NCBI GenBank assembly: GCA_038496445.1
Contig: JALMLS010000322.1
Coordinates: 310,001 to 374,000 of the forward strand
Origin: Trichosphaerium sp. ATCC 40318
Taxonomy: Eukaryota; Discosea; Flabellinia; Trichosidae
Length of the DNA stretch: 64,000 nt
Direction of reading: 5' to 3'
Shown here: positions 21,122 to 31,576 of the stretch, piece after piece
Numbering within the stretch: the first letter of the stretch is position 1
Layout: each line of letters starts with the position of its first letter
The notes under the pieces: generated by a model
What the model saw: only the letters and a program-made list of their open reading frames with translations
Databases searched by the model: none
What the model was told of the DNA's origin: nothing
Program-made: the position numbers and the translations under genes

Positions 21122-24100
21122 ATGTTCGCCATTATAAACACGAAAACAGTTTATGGTATTGATTAACAGTAATTGTTAAGGAGTCCAGCAAAAAGGGAGC
21201 GATAGAAAGTGATGAACCAGAAGCAACTAAATCTATCTATGCAGGATGCTTGACGTTTGTTATTCGAGGAGACCCAGATGCTAGAGAAAAATGTATTGCA
21301 TACGGTCTGGAAACACTAGGATTTGGTGGTAGTAATAACGTGAAAAGACAAATATGCACGTGCTTTTTACATCCAAAACAACTCTTCGGCAGTGATTTAG
21401 TTTCAGTTTAATTTTTACCCTAGCTGTACCTCCTGCTCTTTCTGAGGCTTTAGATATGTGCGTTAAGAACAAGGGTAATGAATCAGCTCTATCAACATGC
21501 GCAAATTATGTTCTATCAAAAGTGCTATCAAATCAAACAGATATATCACTCATTGTCGATACTTGCCTCCTTCCTGCCATCCAAAAGTGAGTGTTTACGT
21601 TCAAGCTAAATCGTTTTTAACAACCCTTTTAAGGTCTTCTACAGCTGCCCAAAGTTGTTCTATATTCGTTGTGAACGAACTCTCCATTGATGCTGTTGAA
21701 CCTTACAGGAAATGTTTGGAAGACAACCAAAATGATCCAGGTACTTTAAATAGCTGTGGTGTATCAGTTATTAACAATCTATAGAAATGCTCTTAGAATG
21801 TGTTAGTACAAACATTGGCCCAATACTAGGCCAGAACATTACGGATAACTTCGTAAAAGATTGTGTCAATGACTTTGTTAAAAAGACACCTCTTGCAGCC
21901 AGTAAATGTCTTCAATTTGGTGTAGCGAAGCTCACAGGTGGTGACCCAGGTGCTAATAACTACAGATCATTTAACGCCATTAACCATTTTTCTTAAGAGG
22001 TGTATGACAAGTGTCTTTCAAAACTTGTGATGAATGGAGCAGCAGGCATTCCTAATTGTGTTGACTTTACTTTATCTAAAATTTTACCTGGCGGAGTGCG
22101 TTTTTTTCTCTTTTTTTTTGTTGATATTAACAAGTTTGATAGGCTGCAGAGGTATATGATTTATTTATTGGTGGGTTGAAAGGATTGATGAGTGGTGATA
22201 CGATTGATACTTTGGTACAGTCTTGTTTCGCTGATGCTTTCACGCTCGCAACGAGAGGGCAAATTGACTTGAATAACTGCTTGTTTAAAGGTACATCCTA
22301 TAATCATAAATGAGAAAAAAACTGACAGCTCCGACTAACGCGCAACTTAGGTCTTGGAGCAGAATTTTGTCAAGATTTGGAGGCTGCAGGGAAGGAACAG
22401 TTCAGACAGGTATGGCGTAGAAGATAGGAAAACTACGGAGTACTTGCTCAATAGTAGAATTGTTGTCCACTAGTTTGGTTTTCGACTAAGTGTTGACAGT
22501 TTTGTTTAGTACTTTAAACGATGGAATGATTGGATTTGGTTGTATAAGTGGGAGTTTGTTCAGATGGGCCTGTGGCTTATTTTAGGAGGACTTATTATAG
22601 CCACATTATGGCTATTGATTATATCAGAGTTTGCACGTGCCATCATAAAAGTAAGTTAACAAAAACTTATGTTCAGACTTGGTGTAGCTAACGTTCCTGT
22701 TAAGATTACGCTGACACTAACTATTATAAACCTGCTGTTTCTGACTGCTGCTAATTTCGCTATTGGCAATATACCAGGAGGTGTATTGATAGCGTTGTAT
22801 ATTGTGTGGAAGCTTATCTGGTATTGTATTGTTAGAAATCAGATCAAGTTTGTTGCGATGATTCTACAAGTTGCAGTAAAAAGGTACTTCAACTTTACTT
22901 CCTTTTAAGACTTGTTGTCACACGTGATTAATTCGAGCTAGTATTAAGAATAATATTGGAAGTGTCTTTTTAGTATTCTTTGCTTTACTATGGCAAGCTC
23001 TTTGGATTTGTTTGTTCTTTGGTGCGTTCTTCAAACTAAAGACAACAAAGAACCCCCTCGGATTCCTCGGCGAGATTATTTTATTGTTTATTTTCTACTG
23101 GACTTTTGAAGGTATGTACATTGTTGGGTGTAGCTCGCTGTAAGCTAACGAGTATTTTAGTATTTCAGAACATAGTTACAGTAACAATATCAGGCGCTGT
23201 TAGTAGCTGGTACGGGAAGACAGTATTTAGAGTATTGTCTAACGGGATGAAGGTATTTCTTTCATAAAACAGATGAGAAACAGCCTTTACCAACTTTTAC
23301 TGCTTTAAAAAATGCTCTCACATATTCTTTTGGATCTATATGCTTCGGATCACTCATTGTGGCTCTCCTAAGGGTAACTACAAAACCCTTTTCATATGCT
23401 AATAAGTTCATCTTTTTCTTTATTAGATTTTTATGTATTGGTTTAAAAAGGCACAAAACACAAAGCAAATCTGGTTCAAAGCTATTATTATGTGTTTCTT
23501 AAGATGCCTTAAAGATATTCTAAGAACATTTAATAAGTACGCCTTCGTACAGGTATGTAATTCGCGTTTTATTCTTCACGTGTTAATCAAAACTTTTTAG
23601 GTTGCTATTTATGGTATTCTGTTTACTAGATAATTTGTGTTTGTTGACAATTGCTGTAGGAAAGAGTTACCTCGTATCAGCTAAAAACACAGCAAAATTA
23701 GTAAAAGATTATGGCTTCAAAGCTATAGTAACTGACGACTTACTTGACGATGTGCTTGAGTACAATACAAAAACGTACAAAGTATCTAATACTGATGTTG
23801 TTCTAGCACTGGTCTCTTTTGGGGAGCTTTTGCATTGGCAGGATTGTCTGGTATTTTAGGTAAATGGGCTTATGATCTTCCTACTAGCTTGGTACACAGC
23901 CACGAATAAAACCATTAGAGTTCTTAACTTTTCTACCTAGGTTATTATGTGGTTCTTTATTGGTTTTGTATTTGGTTATGTTATTTTGATAATGGTTTCT
24001 ACTTTTTTGGATATAGCTGCAGCAACGTTAGTTGTCGGATTTGCGATAGCTCCAGAAATTATGGAAAAGTAAGACCAAACTGTTGTGAACTTTTTTTTGA

Positions 24101-24351
24101 GCATTGTTTGTTTTTTACATTTCACGTGATTACTTCTTTTTGATGACTTATTAATTCAATGTAGGAGACATAAGAAAGCTCATAAGGTTATTGCAAAAGC
24201 ATGGAAGAAGAGATATAAGAAATCTAAGTTACCTACTTCCTTAAAACAAGATGTTGAAGAGGGCGACGATAGTGACAACGAAAGTGATGGCAAAATAGAT
24301 ACTCTACAGAAGAACGACGAGATCGTTGATAAAACAAAATCGGCGGAGTGA
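21122..24351 (+). CDS. Choline-transporter-like (CTL/SLC44) membrane protein with Cys-repeat N-terminus
   Basis: From about 22.5 kb the exons encode a polytopic membrane protein: WIWLYKWEFVQMGLWLILGG, ARAIIKLGVANVP, LWQALWICLFFGAFF, FQNIVTVTISGAVSSWYGK, FGSICFGSLIVALLR, FNKYAFVQVAIYG and IVTDDLLDDVLEYNTK. The order and the conserved NxxxVTxSGxVxxWY and FNKYAxVQxAIYG blocks match the CTL/SLC44 family, which moves choline or related compounds across membranes. The C-terminus is charged (KAWKKRYKKSKLP, then an acidic tail), stop at 24349-24351. The N-terminal ~330 residues are different: repeated Cys-containing helical units starting DPDAREKC, DPEMLLEC and DPEVYDKC. They splice directly to the first TM exon, so one gene is likely. 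Start is uncertain: ATG at 21122 requires an atypical GTTTAT donor. Confidence 0.75.
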
Positions 24352-24842
24352 TCAATAAGTGTAACGAATGTGTTGCCAATAAAAGATGAAAACTAAGTAC
24401 AGGTTTAACAACATAACATCTCTAGTCACACGCCACAAATGACAGGAAACGCGATATCGGCTTTTTGCCACGAAACGGACGTTTAAGGATCTAAGTGTTT
24501 TTTGTAGTCCGAACAAAAGCTAAGATTGTGAATTATTTATGTTGTCCGAGACTGTGTTACAAATTTTTACATTCTAACGTTACTAGTAAACATCTATTTT
24601 AGAACTCTTACATAATATTTTGCTAATTTATTAATTAATAAATATCCTGCTACAAGTTGTTTATTGTTACTTGTGTTTTGCTGCCTGTAGCCAAAGTAGT
24701 AATAGTGAATTGGTAGTATTTGTCGTTTGAGTCCACGTGTCAGGTCATCATAGAAATGCCAATGCACACATGTGTCATCTACTCATAGAAAGACTGCTTT
24801 GAATGGTTTTCAACTATTATTTTGATTAAAACAATACAAAGA
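24352..24842. other. Intergenic, upstream of small secreted gene
   Basis: About 490 bp with no gene seen. AT-rich, containing a CACGTG at about 24734. Confidence 0.5.
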
Positions 24843-25591
24843 ATGCACCTCATACTTGTACTTTTGTTGGTTATTTTGACAGCACTTCCAATGGCCGCTC
24901 AAGTTCGTACGTATTTGTTTTTAATAATAATAAGTTTCAACCCTAAATACTGCATTACAGAAGAAGGCGCTGGCGGTAGTTGCCAACTCACCAGACCTGG
25001 TCAACAATTGTTTCAGAGCGACACCACGGGCCCCAACTATCCACGCTTCGTAGTACTTGATGCTGATTCGCCAGTGGGCTATGCTACTCCTGTTGAGTAT
25101 ACTTGGATAGAACCAGGGCAAAATAGGATCTTTACTGTTGACATTGATACTACAGGCATTACCGTTAGAATTGTTTCTGAAAACCCCGGTGCTTTTATTA
25201 TAGCTACAACATTATCATGTACTTTTGACAGTCCAGGCGTAGACGGTACAATAATCACGTGTTTAACAAAAGGATTATACAATGCTTAACTCTATTATTC
25301 CCTAGGATCAACAGTTACGTCTCCAAACGATGGTAGCGTATCCATTAATTTCTCTTTTCCGCTTCCAAACACAGTTAGGTACACGTTTGAGAATTTTTAG
25401 CGAATGAGCAGTGTACATGCATTGTTTTTGTTGCCTAATATGTTTTTTATTCTAGGGTGAACTTACCTACTCTTACTGGTGTTCCAATCTTTGAAGCTGT
25501 AATAAGTTTTCCACCAGACCCAACTGCATGTAGGCCGGTTCAACGTAGTAGTGTATCAAAGCGTAGTGCATTGTTCCAAGGCCATAAGTAA
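24843..25591 (+). CDS. Small secreted protein, paralogue of the 50.4 kb gene
   Basis: ATG at 24843 starts a signal peptide (MHLILVLLLVILTALPMAAQ). After a GTACGT intron the mature chain runs SCQLTRPGQQLF, FVVLDADSP, VEYTWIEPGQNRIFTVDIDT, then a Cys pair (LSCTF ... ITC), VTSPNDGSVSINF and CRPVQRSSVSKRSALFQGHK; TAA at 25589-25591. About 195 residues, three introns. The same blocks in the same order occur in the minus-strand gene at 50434-51217, so the two are paralogues. I do not recognise the family; the Cys and beta-strand pattern fits a small extracellular beta-sandwich. Confidence 0.75.
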
Positions 25592-25941
25592 TAAAACAAG
25601 TTTTGTTTTGGATAGTTTTCTCCTCAAAAAGTAAGAAAAAATTAATGTATCGAAGGCAGTACTGTTTATATATCTCTATAAAATACTAAATATATAAAAA
25701 TTCCGAGGGAGTTAAAACAACGATTCCATACTTGAACATGACCCGAGAACTGGATTAACATTTATCCCATTTTTGGTAATTTCATGACGTTTTATTTACC
25801 TCTAGCACCTGTCACAAAATATGAGGTATGGAAATGACTAATGGTACATTACGTTGTGGATAGATTTCAAGCAAAAATAAGAGGTAGTTGTGACACTTGG
25901 TAACTGTAAGTTATTATTTACAAGGCTGAAAAGTCCAGACT
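25592..25941. other. Intergenic between convergent genes
   Basis: About 350 bp of AT-rich sequence, nothing recognised. Confidence 0.5.
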
Positions 25942-26859
25942 TCAACAGACTTTAGCAGTTCCATTAACATAAAAGCAGCGCCTTTTCAGCTGACCATTCA
26001 TGTGCCAAATTTTTTCCTCACCTTCTTTTTTACCATGTACATAAGTTGTTTTTCTCTTCAACAAGCCTGCCTTTATCCAAAAGACTCTTTCTTCACCTTC
26101 TCTTTTTCCATGCCGAAAAAAACTTTGCACTTTTAATTTCCCATTATCATAGAAAACCAAGTTCTCTCCTTCTAATCTACCTTTTACAAAAGTACATCGC
26201 GACAATAATTGGCCATTATCATACCATTCTTTCATTTCTCCTTCTTTGACACCATTGACATAAAATTGTTGCCTTGATAACTTACCATTAGCATGCCAAT
26301 ATTTTTCTTCGCCTACTCTTTTTCCTTTGTCAAAGATACTCTTTTGCTTCAATTTCCCATTCTTGTAACGGAAGCATTCGCCTGAGTACTTACCATCCTC
26401 ATAATGGCAATGAATGTCTAATTGGCCACTTTTTTGCCAATGCTTATATTCTCCATGTCGCTTGCTATCCTTAAAGAAGCATTGCTCATAAATCTTTCCA
26501 TTTGATTTATTGAACATCTTACTTTCTCCATGCTTCATTCCATTCTTGAAAAACACGTGTTCACACAGGAATCCTGTGATTGACCATCTCTTGTACTCAC
26601 CATCAAGCTCACCTCCAGTGTAAGACGTTTGTGTTATCTGTTGACCACATCTCAGCCAAGTTTTGCCAACACCCTCTCTGAGTCCATGAGAATAAAATAA
26701 TTGAGCCACTAATTTACCACCATCACGTTTCAACCACCTACCACCACTGTATTTCAACCATTTACCTTGTTTCTTAAGGTCATTATCAAACCTTGAGCAT
26801 GTCGATGCTTTTTTTGATAATAACGGCCACTTTATGTACACTTCGCTATCTGATTCCAT
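25942..26859 (-). CDS. YwqK/MORN-like repeat protein
   Basis: ATG at 26859, stop at 25942, 305 residues without introns. From residue 40 on it consists of about eleven ~23-residue repeats of the form YxNGKLKxxxxFxxGKREGExxxW (for example QQFYVNGVKEGEMKEWYDNG, VQSFFRHGKREGEERVFW). These are the beta-hairpin units of the MORN-variant family often labelled YwqK 'antitoxin' in bacterial annotations; that label is a naming accident, not evidence of a toxin system. Such repeats are widespread in bacteria, giant viruses and some protists. The lack of introns in an intron-rich neighbourhood could reflect horizontal gain or a retrocopy. Function unknown, likely a binding scaffold. Confidence 0.8.
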   Translation of the reverse strand: MESDSEVYIKWPLLSKKASTCSRFDNDLKKQGKWLKYSGGRWLKRDGGKLVAQLFYSHGLREGVGKTWLRCGQQITQTSYTGGELDGEYKRWSITGFLCEHVFFKNGMKHGESKMFNKSNGKIYEQCFFKDSKRHGEYKHWQKSGQLDIHCHYEDGKYSGECFRYKNGKLKQKSIFDKGKRVGEEKYWHANGKLSRQQFYVNGVKEGEMKEWYDNGQLLSRCTFVKGRLEGENLVFYDNGKLKVQSFFRHGKREGEERVFWIKAGLLKRKTTYVHGKKEGEEKIWHMNGQLKRRCFYVNGTAKVC

Positions 26860-27585
26860 AATTTCGAGCTGTAGTTCCGGCGGTAGCTCAAGTAAGCTAT
26901 TAAAATCTTGTATTTGGTTACTGGTCCTCTAAAATGGCGTTAACTTTAACACAAACACCAATAGAAGCCGTACGTGCACTTTACGCTTCACTGCCATTTC
27001 TTCGAACTCATTGGGTCAAACACGTGGTAATTAAATTTCTCGAGCGTTGTTTTTACAGGTCTATCTACGCTCAACCAGTTAAGCTTGGTTACGTAATCTG
27101 GACTTCTCCTAACAAGCTCTGGTGTGCAATCTCACTGCAAATCCGCAATCAAAGTTCGCTTTGATTACGCTTATTCACGCGCCCAGGTGGGTGTATCAAG
27201 CCTTTTTGGGCTTTTTGAGCGGGAGCCCTTCGGTCAACACTATTTCAACGTTATTTCGGTTTTTTATTTTGTAAAGTTCTTGTAGATCTTAACAGAAAGC
27301 CTCTATCATAAATATAAAGAGTAAAATTACTACCGTAAGTAAAACCAACAAAAAAAACAGAATTGGTGCAGAATACACTAATAACACCCTGTAGAGTAAC
27401 TGACGTTAAACGATGCCTTCAAAGTACGCTAATTAACAAATAAAACCAAAAAATTTGTATTAAAGCTATAACACCGCTTACGCCTGGCGTAGATCTAGCA
27501 TAAGAAAGAAGATTGGTTCAGGAAATAACAAATTATCCCATGGTCTTCTAGACTACCTCTTATTGTTCGTTATCCTTTCGTTTCA
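26860..27585. other. Intergenic with a possible small exon
   Basis: ATG at 26934 opens MALTLTQTPIEA directly before a GTACGT donor-like sequence, and an open piece near 27122-27185 reads SGVQSHCKSAIKVRFDYAYS. I could not join them to one another or to the gene at 27586 in a consistent frame. Otherwise non-coding, with a GC-richer stretch at 27180-27240. Confidence 0.35.
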
Positions 27586-28430
27586 ATGCACCACTGGTAA
27601 GAAATCACTACCTACGCCTATTTGCACCAAGTTAGCATAAAATCCTCGCCGCTAAGCCTTGTTGCCACTACATACGCTCTAAACCATGCTGACGCACTTA
27701 GTTTGGCTAACAGTATGCTATTTCACAAACGTCGAGCCAACCTCATGCATCCCACTGCCACCTATTGACCAAGCCATCTACGAGGTCTATGGTGCGTCAA
27801 ACCGCGTAATCAGGGACTCAACTCACTCTTTTTAGACAAATTCGCTCCAGCCGAATATCTTCCTGTTGAATTGTACATTGCTCGCCAATTGGGTGTTCAA
27901 CAAGGAAAACAAAAGGTGAGCAGACGCTATTCCGTGTTTCTGGAACGAATTGTTTTATTTCTTTGAACTTTTACAAGACAAGTACTTATATTGGACCTAG
28001 TGTGGTCTTACTGGATCCGCTGGTATCGTAAGAAGCGCTCTTGTCGAGGACGTTGCTGCTAGATTTGAAATAGATGCAGCAGAAGCCTCTGAGCATGTTA
28101 CAAAAGCTACATCTGGTTCTGATGTATCTATTGAAGCCAAGGAAGAACAAAAGTACGTACTTTTGTAAAGTCATCAAGTTTTATCGACCCTTTGTCTTAT
28201 TATATCTGTAGGGATGACATCATTTCCTCTGCTGGTACACTCATGAGCTTCTTTTGTAGTTTGTTTTACTTTCTTGACGTTTTGGTTTTTTTTCGCTGAT
28301 TTCCTGTTTTTTAGTACCTTCAAAATTGCCTTTGGCTTGCTACGCTGACCGTTGGCAAAACGATCAAACTGTTATTACTAGTGCCGGTATTGTCGCTGGA
28401 TCCATCTTGCTTATTATCATTTTGGGATAA
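27586..28430 (+). CDS. Small tail-anchored membrane protein, unknown
   Basis: The best model uses ATG at 27586 (MHHC) and six exons with consistent phases: LVATTYALNHADALSLAN, then TIYEVYDKFAPAEYLPVELY, CGLTGSAGIVRSALVEDVAA, KATSGSDVSIEAKEEQKDD, and a last exon ending in one hydrophobic helix (AGIVAGSILLIIILG) with TAA at 28428-28430. About 150 residues. A single C-terminal helix with no charged tail fits a tail-anchored protein. A rival start at 27686 (MLTHLVWLTVCYF) would give a signal-peptide-like N-terminus but ignores the better exon. Family not recognised. Confidence 0.5.
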
Positions 28431-28904
28431 ACAAAGACTCGTTGGTAGTAAAACAATAACGTTTTTTAAATGAAAAAAAATAAAGTTATCTTTAAATTAT
28501 ACTTTTGCTTTTGGATTGATCACTCTCTGTGATATTGGGCGCAAAGCGACTACCCCAATATTTTTTTGTTGAAGCGAAAAACACGGTTCGTTATTTTGAG
28601 ATGTTTAGTAGGTGACTGAGCGTACTGCTTGCGGTGTTGAATCAGATGGTCGCGTTCTTGAGTAAATTTTGTTGGAAACTTCAAGCGCGAAACCGGTGAT
28701 AAGCCTCATCATGCCGCGAATATTACTATGAAAATCATGCGTCTAAAATACTACACTTTGCGTTCCACATAGTTAATTAGCCGAGTTATAAATAAGCTAT
28801 TTCAGATAATTTAGCCAAAATAATGGCAAAAATAAAACAAATTCATTGAAAATATGTAAACTTGTTATTGCTCATAAAACAAAAAAACACAAAGACAACA
28901 CATC
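28431..28904. other. Intergenic, promoter side of Ras gene
   Basis: About 470 bp, no gene seen. The 60 bp before the Ras start are very A-rich. Confidence 0.5.
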
Positions 28905-29489
28905 ATGGCTGACTACAAAATTGTCGTATTTGGAGGTGGCGGTGTAGGCAAATCAGCGCTTACTATACAACTATTGTACAACCACTTCGTATGGAATTAC
29001 GATCCAACAATTGAAGACGGATACAGAAAAGTCGTATCTATTGACGATAAAATGGCTGTTCTTGATATCCTCGACACTGCAGGCCAAGAAGAATACTCGG
29101 CTCTCAGAGACACATACATTCAAAGTGCTGACGGCTTCGTTCTTGTATACTCTGTAACCGACAGCAACAGTCTATATGGGCTGGAGACCTACATCAAACA
29201 AATTAAACGATCACGTGAAGCAGATGTTCCTCCTTTTGTCATTGCTGGAAACAAAAGTGACATGGTTGAATATCGGCAAGTCTCAACTGATGAAGGACAA
29301 GAGTTTGCGTCGTCCCATAACGCTCCATTTTTTGAGACATCAGCAAAGACACGAACTAATGTCGAAGAATCTTTTTATGAAGTAGTTCGCCAGAGTAGAC
29401 GACAAAACGAACAAGAAACACAAACCAAAACAACCAAGAAAAGAAGGAAAAGAAAGCTCTCTTCAATCAAAAAATGTAAACTAGTATAA
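28905..29489 (+). CDS. Ras-family small GTPase
   Basis: ATG at 28905, 194 residues, no intron. P-loop GGGGVGKS (Gly at positions equivalent to Ras 10-13), switch I YDPTIEDGYRK, switch II DTAGQEEYSALRD with the catalytic Gln present, NKSD and ETSAK base-recognition motifs. The C-terminus is polybasic (TKKRRKRKLSSIKK) and ends in CKLV, a CaaX box whose last residue would fit prenylation. This is a canonical, membrane-anchored molecular switch acting upstream of kinases and the actin cytoskeleton. A divergent relative lies at 51787-52736. Being intronless while its relative has introns suggests a possible retrocopy. Confidence 0.95.
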   Translation: MADYKIVVFGGGGVGKSALTIQLLYNHFVWNYDPTIEDGYRKVVSIDDKMAVLDILDTAGQEEYSALRDTYIQSADGFVLVYSVTDSNSLYGLETYIKQIKRSREADVPPFVIAGNKSDMVEYRQVSTDEGQEFASSHNAPFFETSAKTRTNVEESFYEVVRQSRRQNEQETQTKTTKKRRKRKLSSIKKCKLV

Positions 29490-30191
29490 AAAGCCAGACA
29501 AAATGTATATACACAAGACAATATTTATTGCAATAATTGTACATAACATTGTATAAAACCTGTACAAAGAAAAGAAAATCATAAAATAACACTAAAATTA
29601 AAACAACTCCTTTTCCATGTTTTCTTTGAGATCTCCGTCATTCTCTTAGTCCTATTAACAACGTTTCATGTCGCTATTAATGTATAATATACGGTATTAC
29701 AACAGCTGGTGGTAATAACGTGACATAAAATAAACCTAACAAGAACACTAGCCTAAGAGTGTTTAGTGTACTGTAGGAATAAATTCTCCACGGTAAGTTT
29801 CAGTTTGACTAACCGAAGCTACTATCATACTCCCATATCTTTCATAGTAGCTAACGAGTAATACACATGCTCTTAGTCTTTAATAACTTCAGCCCAGCAA
29901 TGAGAAACTACGTGCCATCAGTACATGGCCTTTGTTTAGTATCCAATTTTTTTGAAGACACATTGCCAGCATCCTCACCAGTAGGTATTGTGTCTAGCGA
30001 AAACAAACAAAAATACTCTGTACTCACCTAGGAAGGATAGAGGTAGATGTTGTTTTCCATAAAAATTTCTCAAATTACGCTGACAACTTACACCTTTTTG
30101 ACAACTCCCTACAAACTAAATTAAGATGTTTCTTTCCCAACACTAAACGTAAACTTGAACCAATTTGGTAAACGTTAATTTTATTGTTGCC
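29490..30191. other. Intergenic, nothing recognised
   Basis: About 700 bp of convergent 3' flanks after the Ras gene. No open frame with motif or splice support. Confidence 0.5.
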
Positions 30192-30639
30192 TCAAGGTTT
30201 AAGTGCTTTCTGTGCTAATGCAGGACTATCACATGAAACAAGAACCTGTTGAAAGGCTACTGTAACTATATTAGTCAAAGGAAAGAAAGTCATCTTATCC
30301 CCGATAGCTCTTGAATAGCAACTACTTGGGTCATCATTTGTATGTATTTCGTAGCCAGTTTTCTTAGGTTTGTAGTGTATCTATAACAATATAGAGTTAG
30401 TAATACGCTTTTTAGTCTAGCCACGCAAGTGGCGTTTGTTTTGATACGTTGAGGCGTACCTCTACATTGTCGCATATGGTAGTGCTACGGTAATATGTGA
30501 TATGCAGCGATGTTGAGTTACGAAATACAAATGTATATCCTGGTGCAACGGGCATGCAATAGATTCCTTTTGGCTCCAATTGAAACGCTTGAACGCTGAC
30601 AAATAACAGAACAAGCGCGAGAAATATGTGTTGCAGCAT
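30192..30639 (-). CDS. Small secreted protein, divergent paralogue of the neighbouring gene
   Basis: ATG at 30639 begins a signal peptide (MLQHIFLALVLLFVSVQA). Exon 1 continues GIYCMPVAPGYTFVFRNS and STTICDNVE to a GTACGC donor. After an intron with CTAAC and a TTATAG acceptor, exon 2 reads IHYKPKKTGYEIHTNDDPSS and VAFQQVLVSCDSP; stop at 30192. About 125 residues with four cysteines. Exon 2 lines up with exon 2 of the head-to-head neighbour at 30925 (AHYTPNRVAYTISLDF), and the intron sits at the same place, so the pair arose by inverted duplication. Function unknown; likely extracellular. Confidence 0.7.
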
Positions 30640-30924
30640 AGTTAGTATTAGGCCAAAACTAGTTTTCGTTAAGTGTATGAAAACAAATCGAGCGCAGGAC
30701 TTCTTCTGCACTAAGTTAATTAAGATATGCCTTAACCATACACCTGCAATGCATTTACACCAAGCGAATGGTAGCAATTAAAAAGAAAAAGTTTGCTTTA
30801 GAATATTCCTAATACCTTTCGTTTACAAGACCATATGGGGATGTAATTTCTTTTTTTGGAAGTTAAAGTAGTTTCTGTTAAGTTAACGTGACGAATATGT
30901 AACGTGCTTTATAAATCGAGGATA
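30640..30924. promoter_or_regulatory. Shared promoter of the head-to-head secreted pair
   Basis: 285 bp between two divergent start codons of related genes. AT-rich, without a motif I can name; the role is inferred from layout. Confidence 0.35.
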
Positions 30925-31507
30925 ATGCAACAACTCTGTTTAACTATCCTTTGTGTTTCTCTGTTTTCTTTAACAGTTGTGGCTATGAAACAACCTTATG
31001 GCTGCTACTGTTATGTTACACCTATTCTTTGGAATGACGAGATAGATAGAGGTATCGTATTCGAACAGCATTTAGACATAATAGACGGAGTGTACTTCAC
31101 CAATGTTACCTTTTTTGACTATACCGCTTTTCACCCTGTTTATTGCACTAACGTTGGGGTACGTAAAGTGATAATATGAAAACAAACGTTGTTAACGCAC
31201 AAGGTTGTTACCAAAAGTCTATTTTTTCTGTTGTTTTTGTTTTATCTCGGTTGAATGCAAACTAGGCGTTTTACTAACTCATTCATAGGCTCATTACACA
31301 CCTAATCGTGTAGCTTACACCATAAGCTTGGACTTTAGCGGAGATTCAGGAAAATGTTTAAAGAATGCTGTGAACAAATTTCAACCTTTTGTTTACTCTC
31401 CAGTTCTTAACCAAATTACAATCGGTGCTGAAATTATTTTCCCACTTGGTTTCTGCGACTGTGAGGATGACCTTCTAAAAAAGAAGCACAAGGCAATAGC
31501 TCAGTAG
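30925..31507 (+). CDS. Small secreted protein, paralogue of the minus-strand neighbour
   Basis: ATG at 30925 gives a signal peptide (MQQLCLTILCVSLFSLTVVA). Exon 1 (to 31158) has GCYCYVTPILWND and FHPVYCTNVG. One intron (GTACGT donor, acceptor at 31288) joins AHYTPNRVAYTISLDF, GKCLKNAVNKFQPFVY and a Cys-rich end (GFCDCEDD); TAG at 31505-31507. About 145 residues. The intron position, the [IA]HY.P start of exon 2 and the spacing of strands match the gene on the other strand. Unknown family. Confidence 0.7.
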
Positions 31508-31576
31508 AACAATAAATATCTGGCTAAAAGCGCAGTAACAACCACGCATGTAACCATTCCGAATATTGCGAATAAT

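Noticed and set aside
25942-26859. Toxin-antitoxin component
   Set aside because: The YwqK 'antitoxin' name is inherited from bacterial annotation; there is no partner gene, and the repeats are MORN-like hairpins.
27080-27240. tRNA or structured RNA in a GC-richer stretch
   Set aside because: No A-box/B-box pair (no GGTTCRAATCC) and no cloverleaf could be folded by eye.
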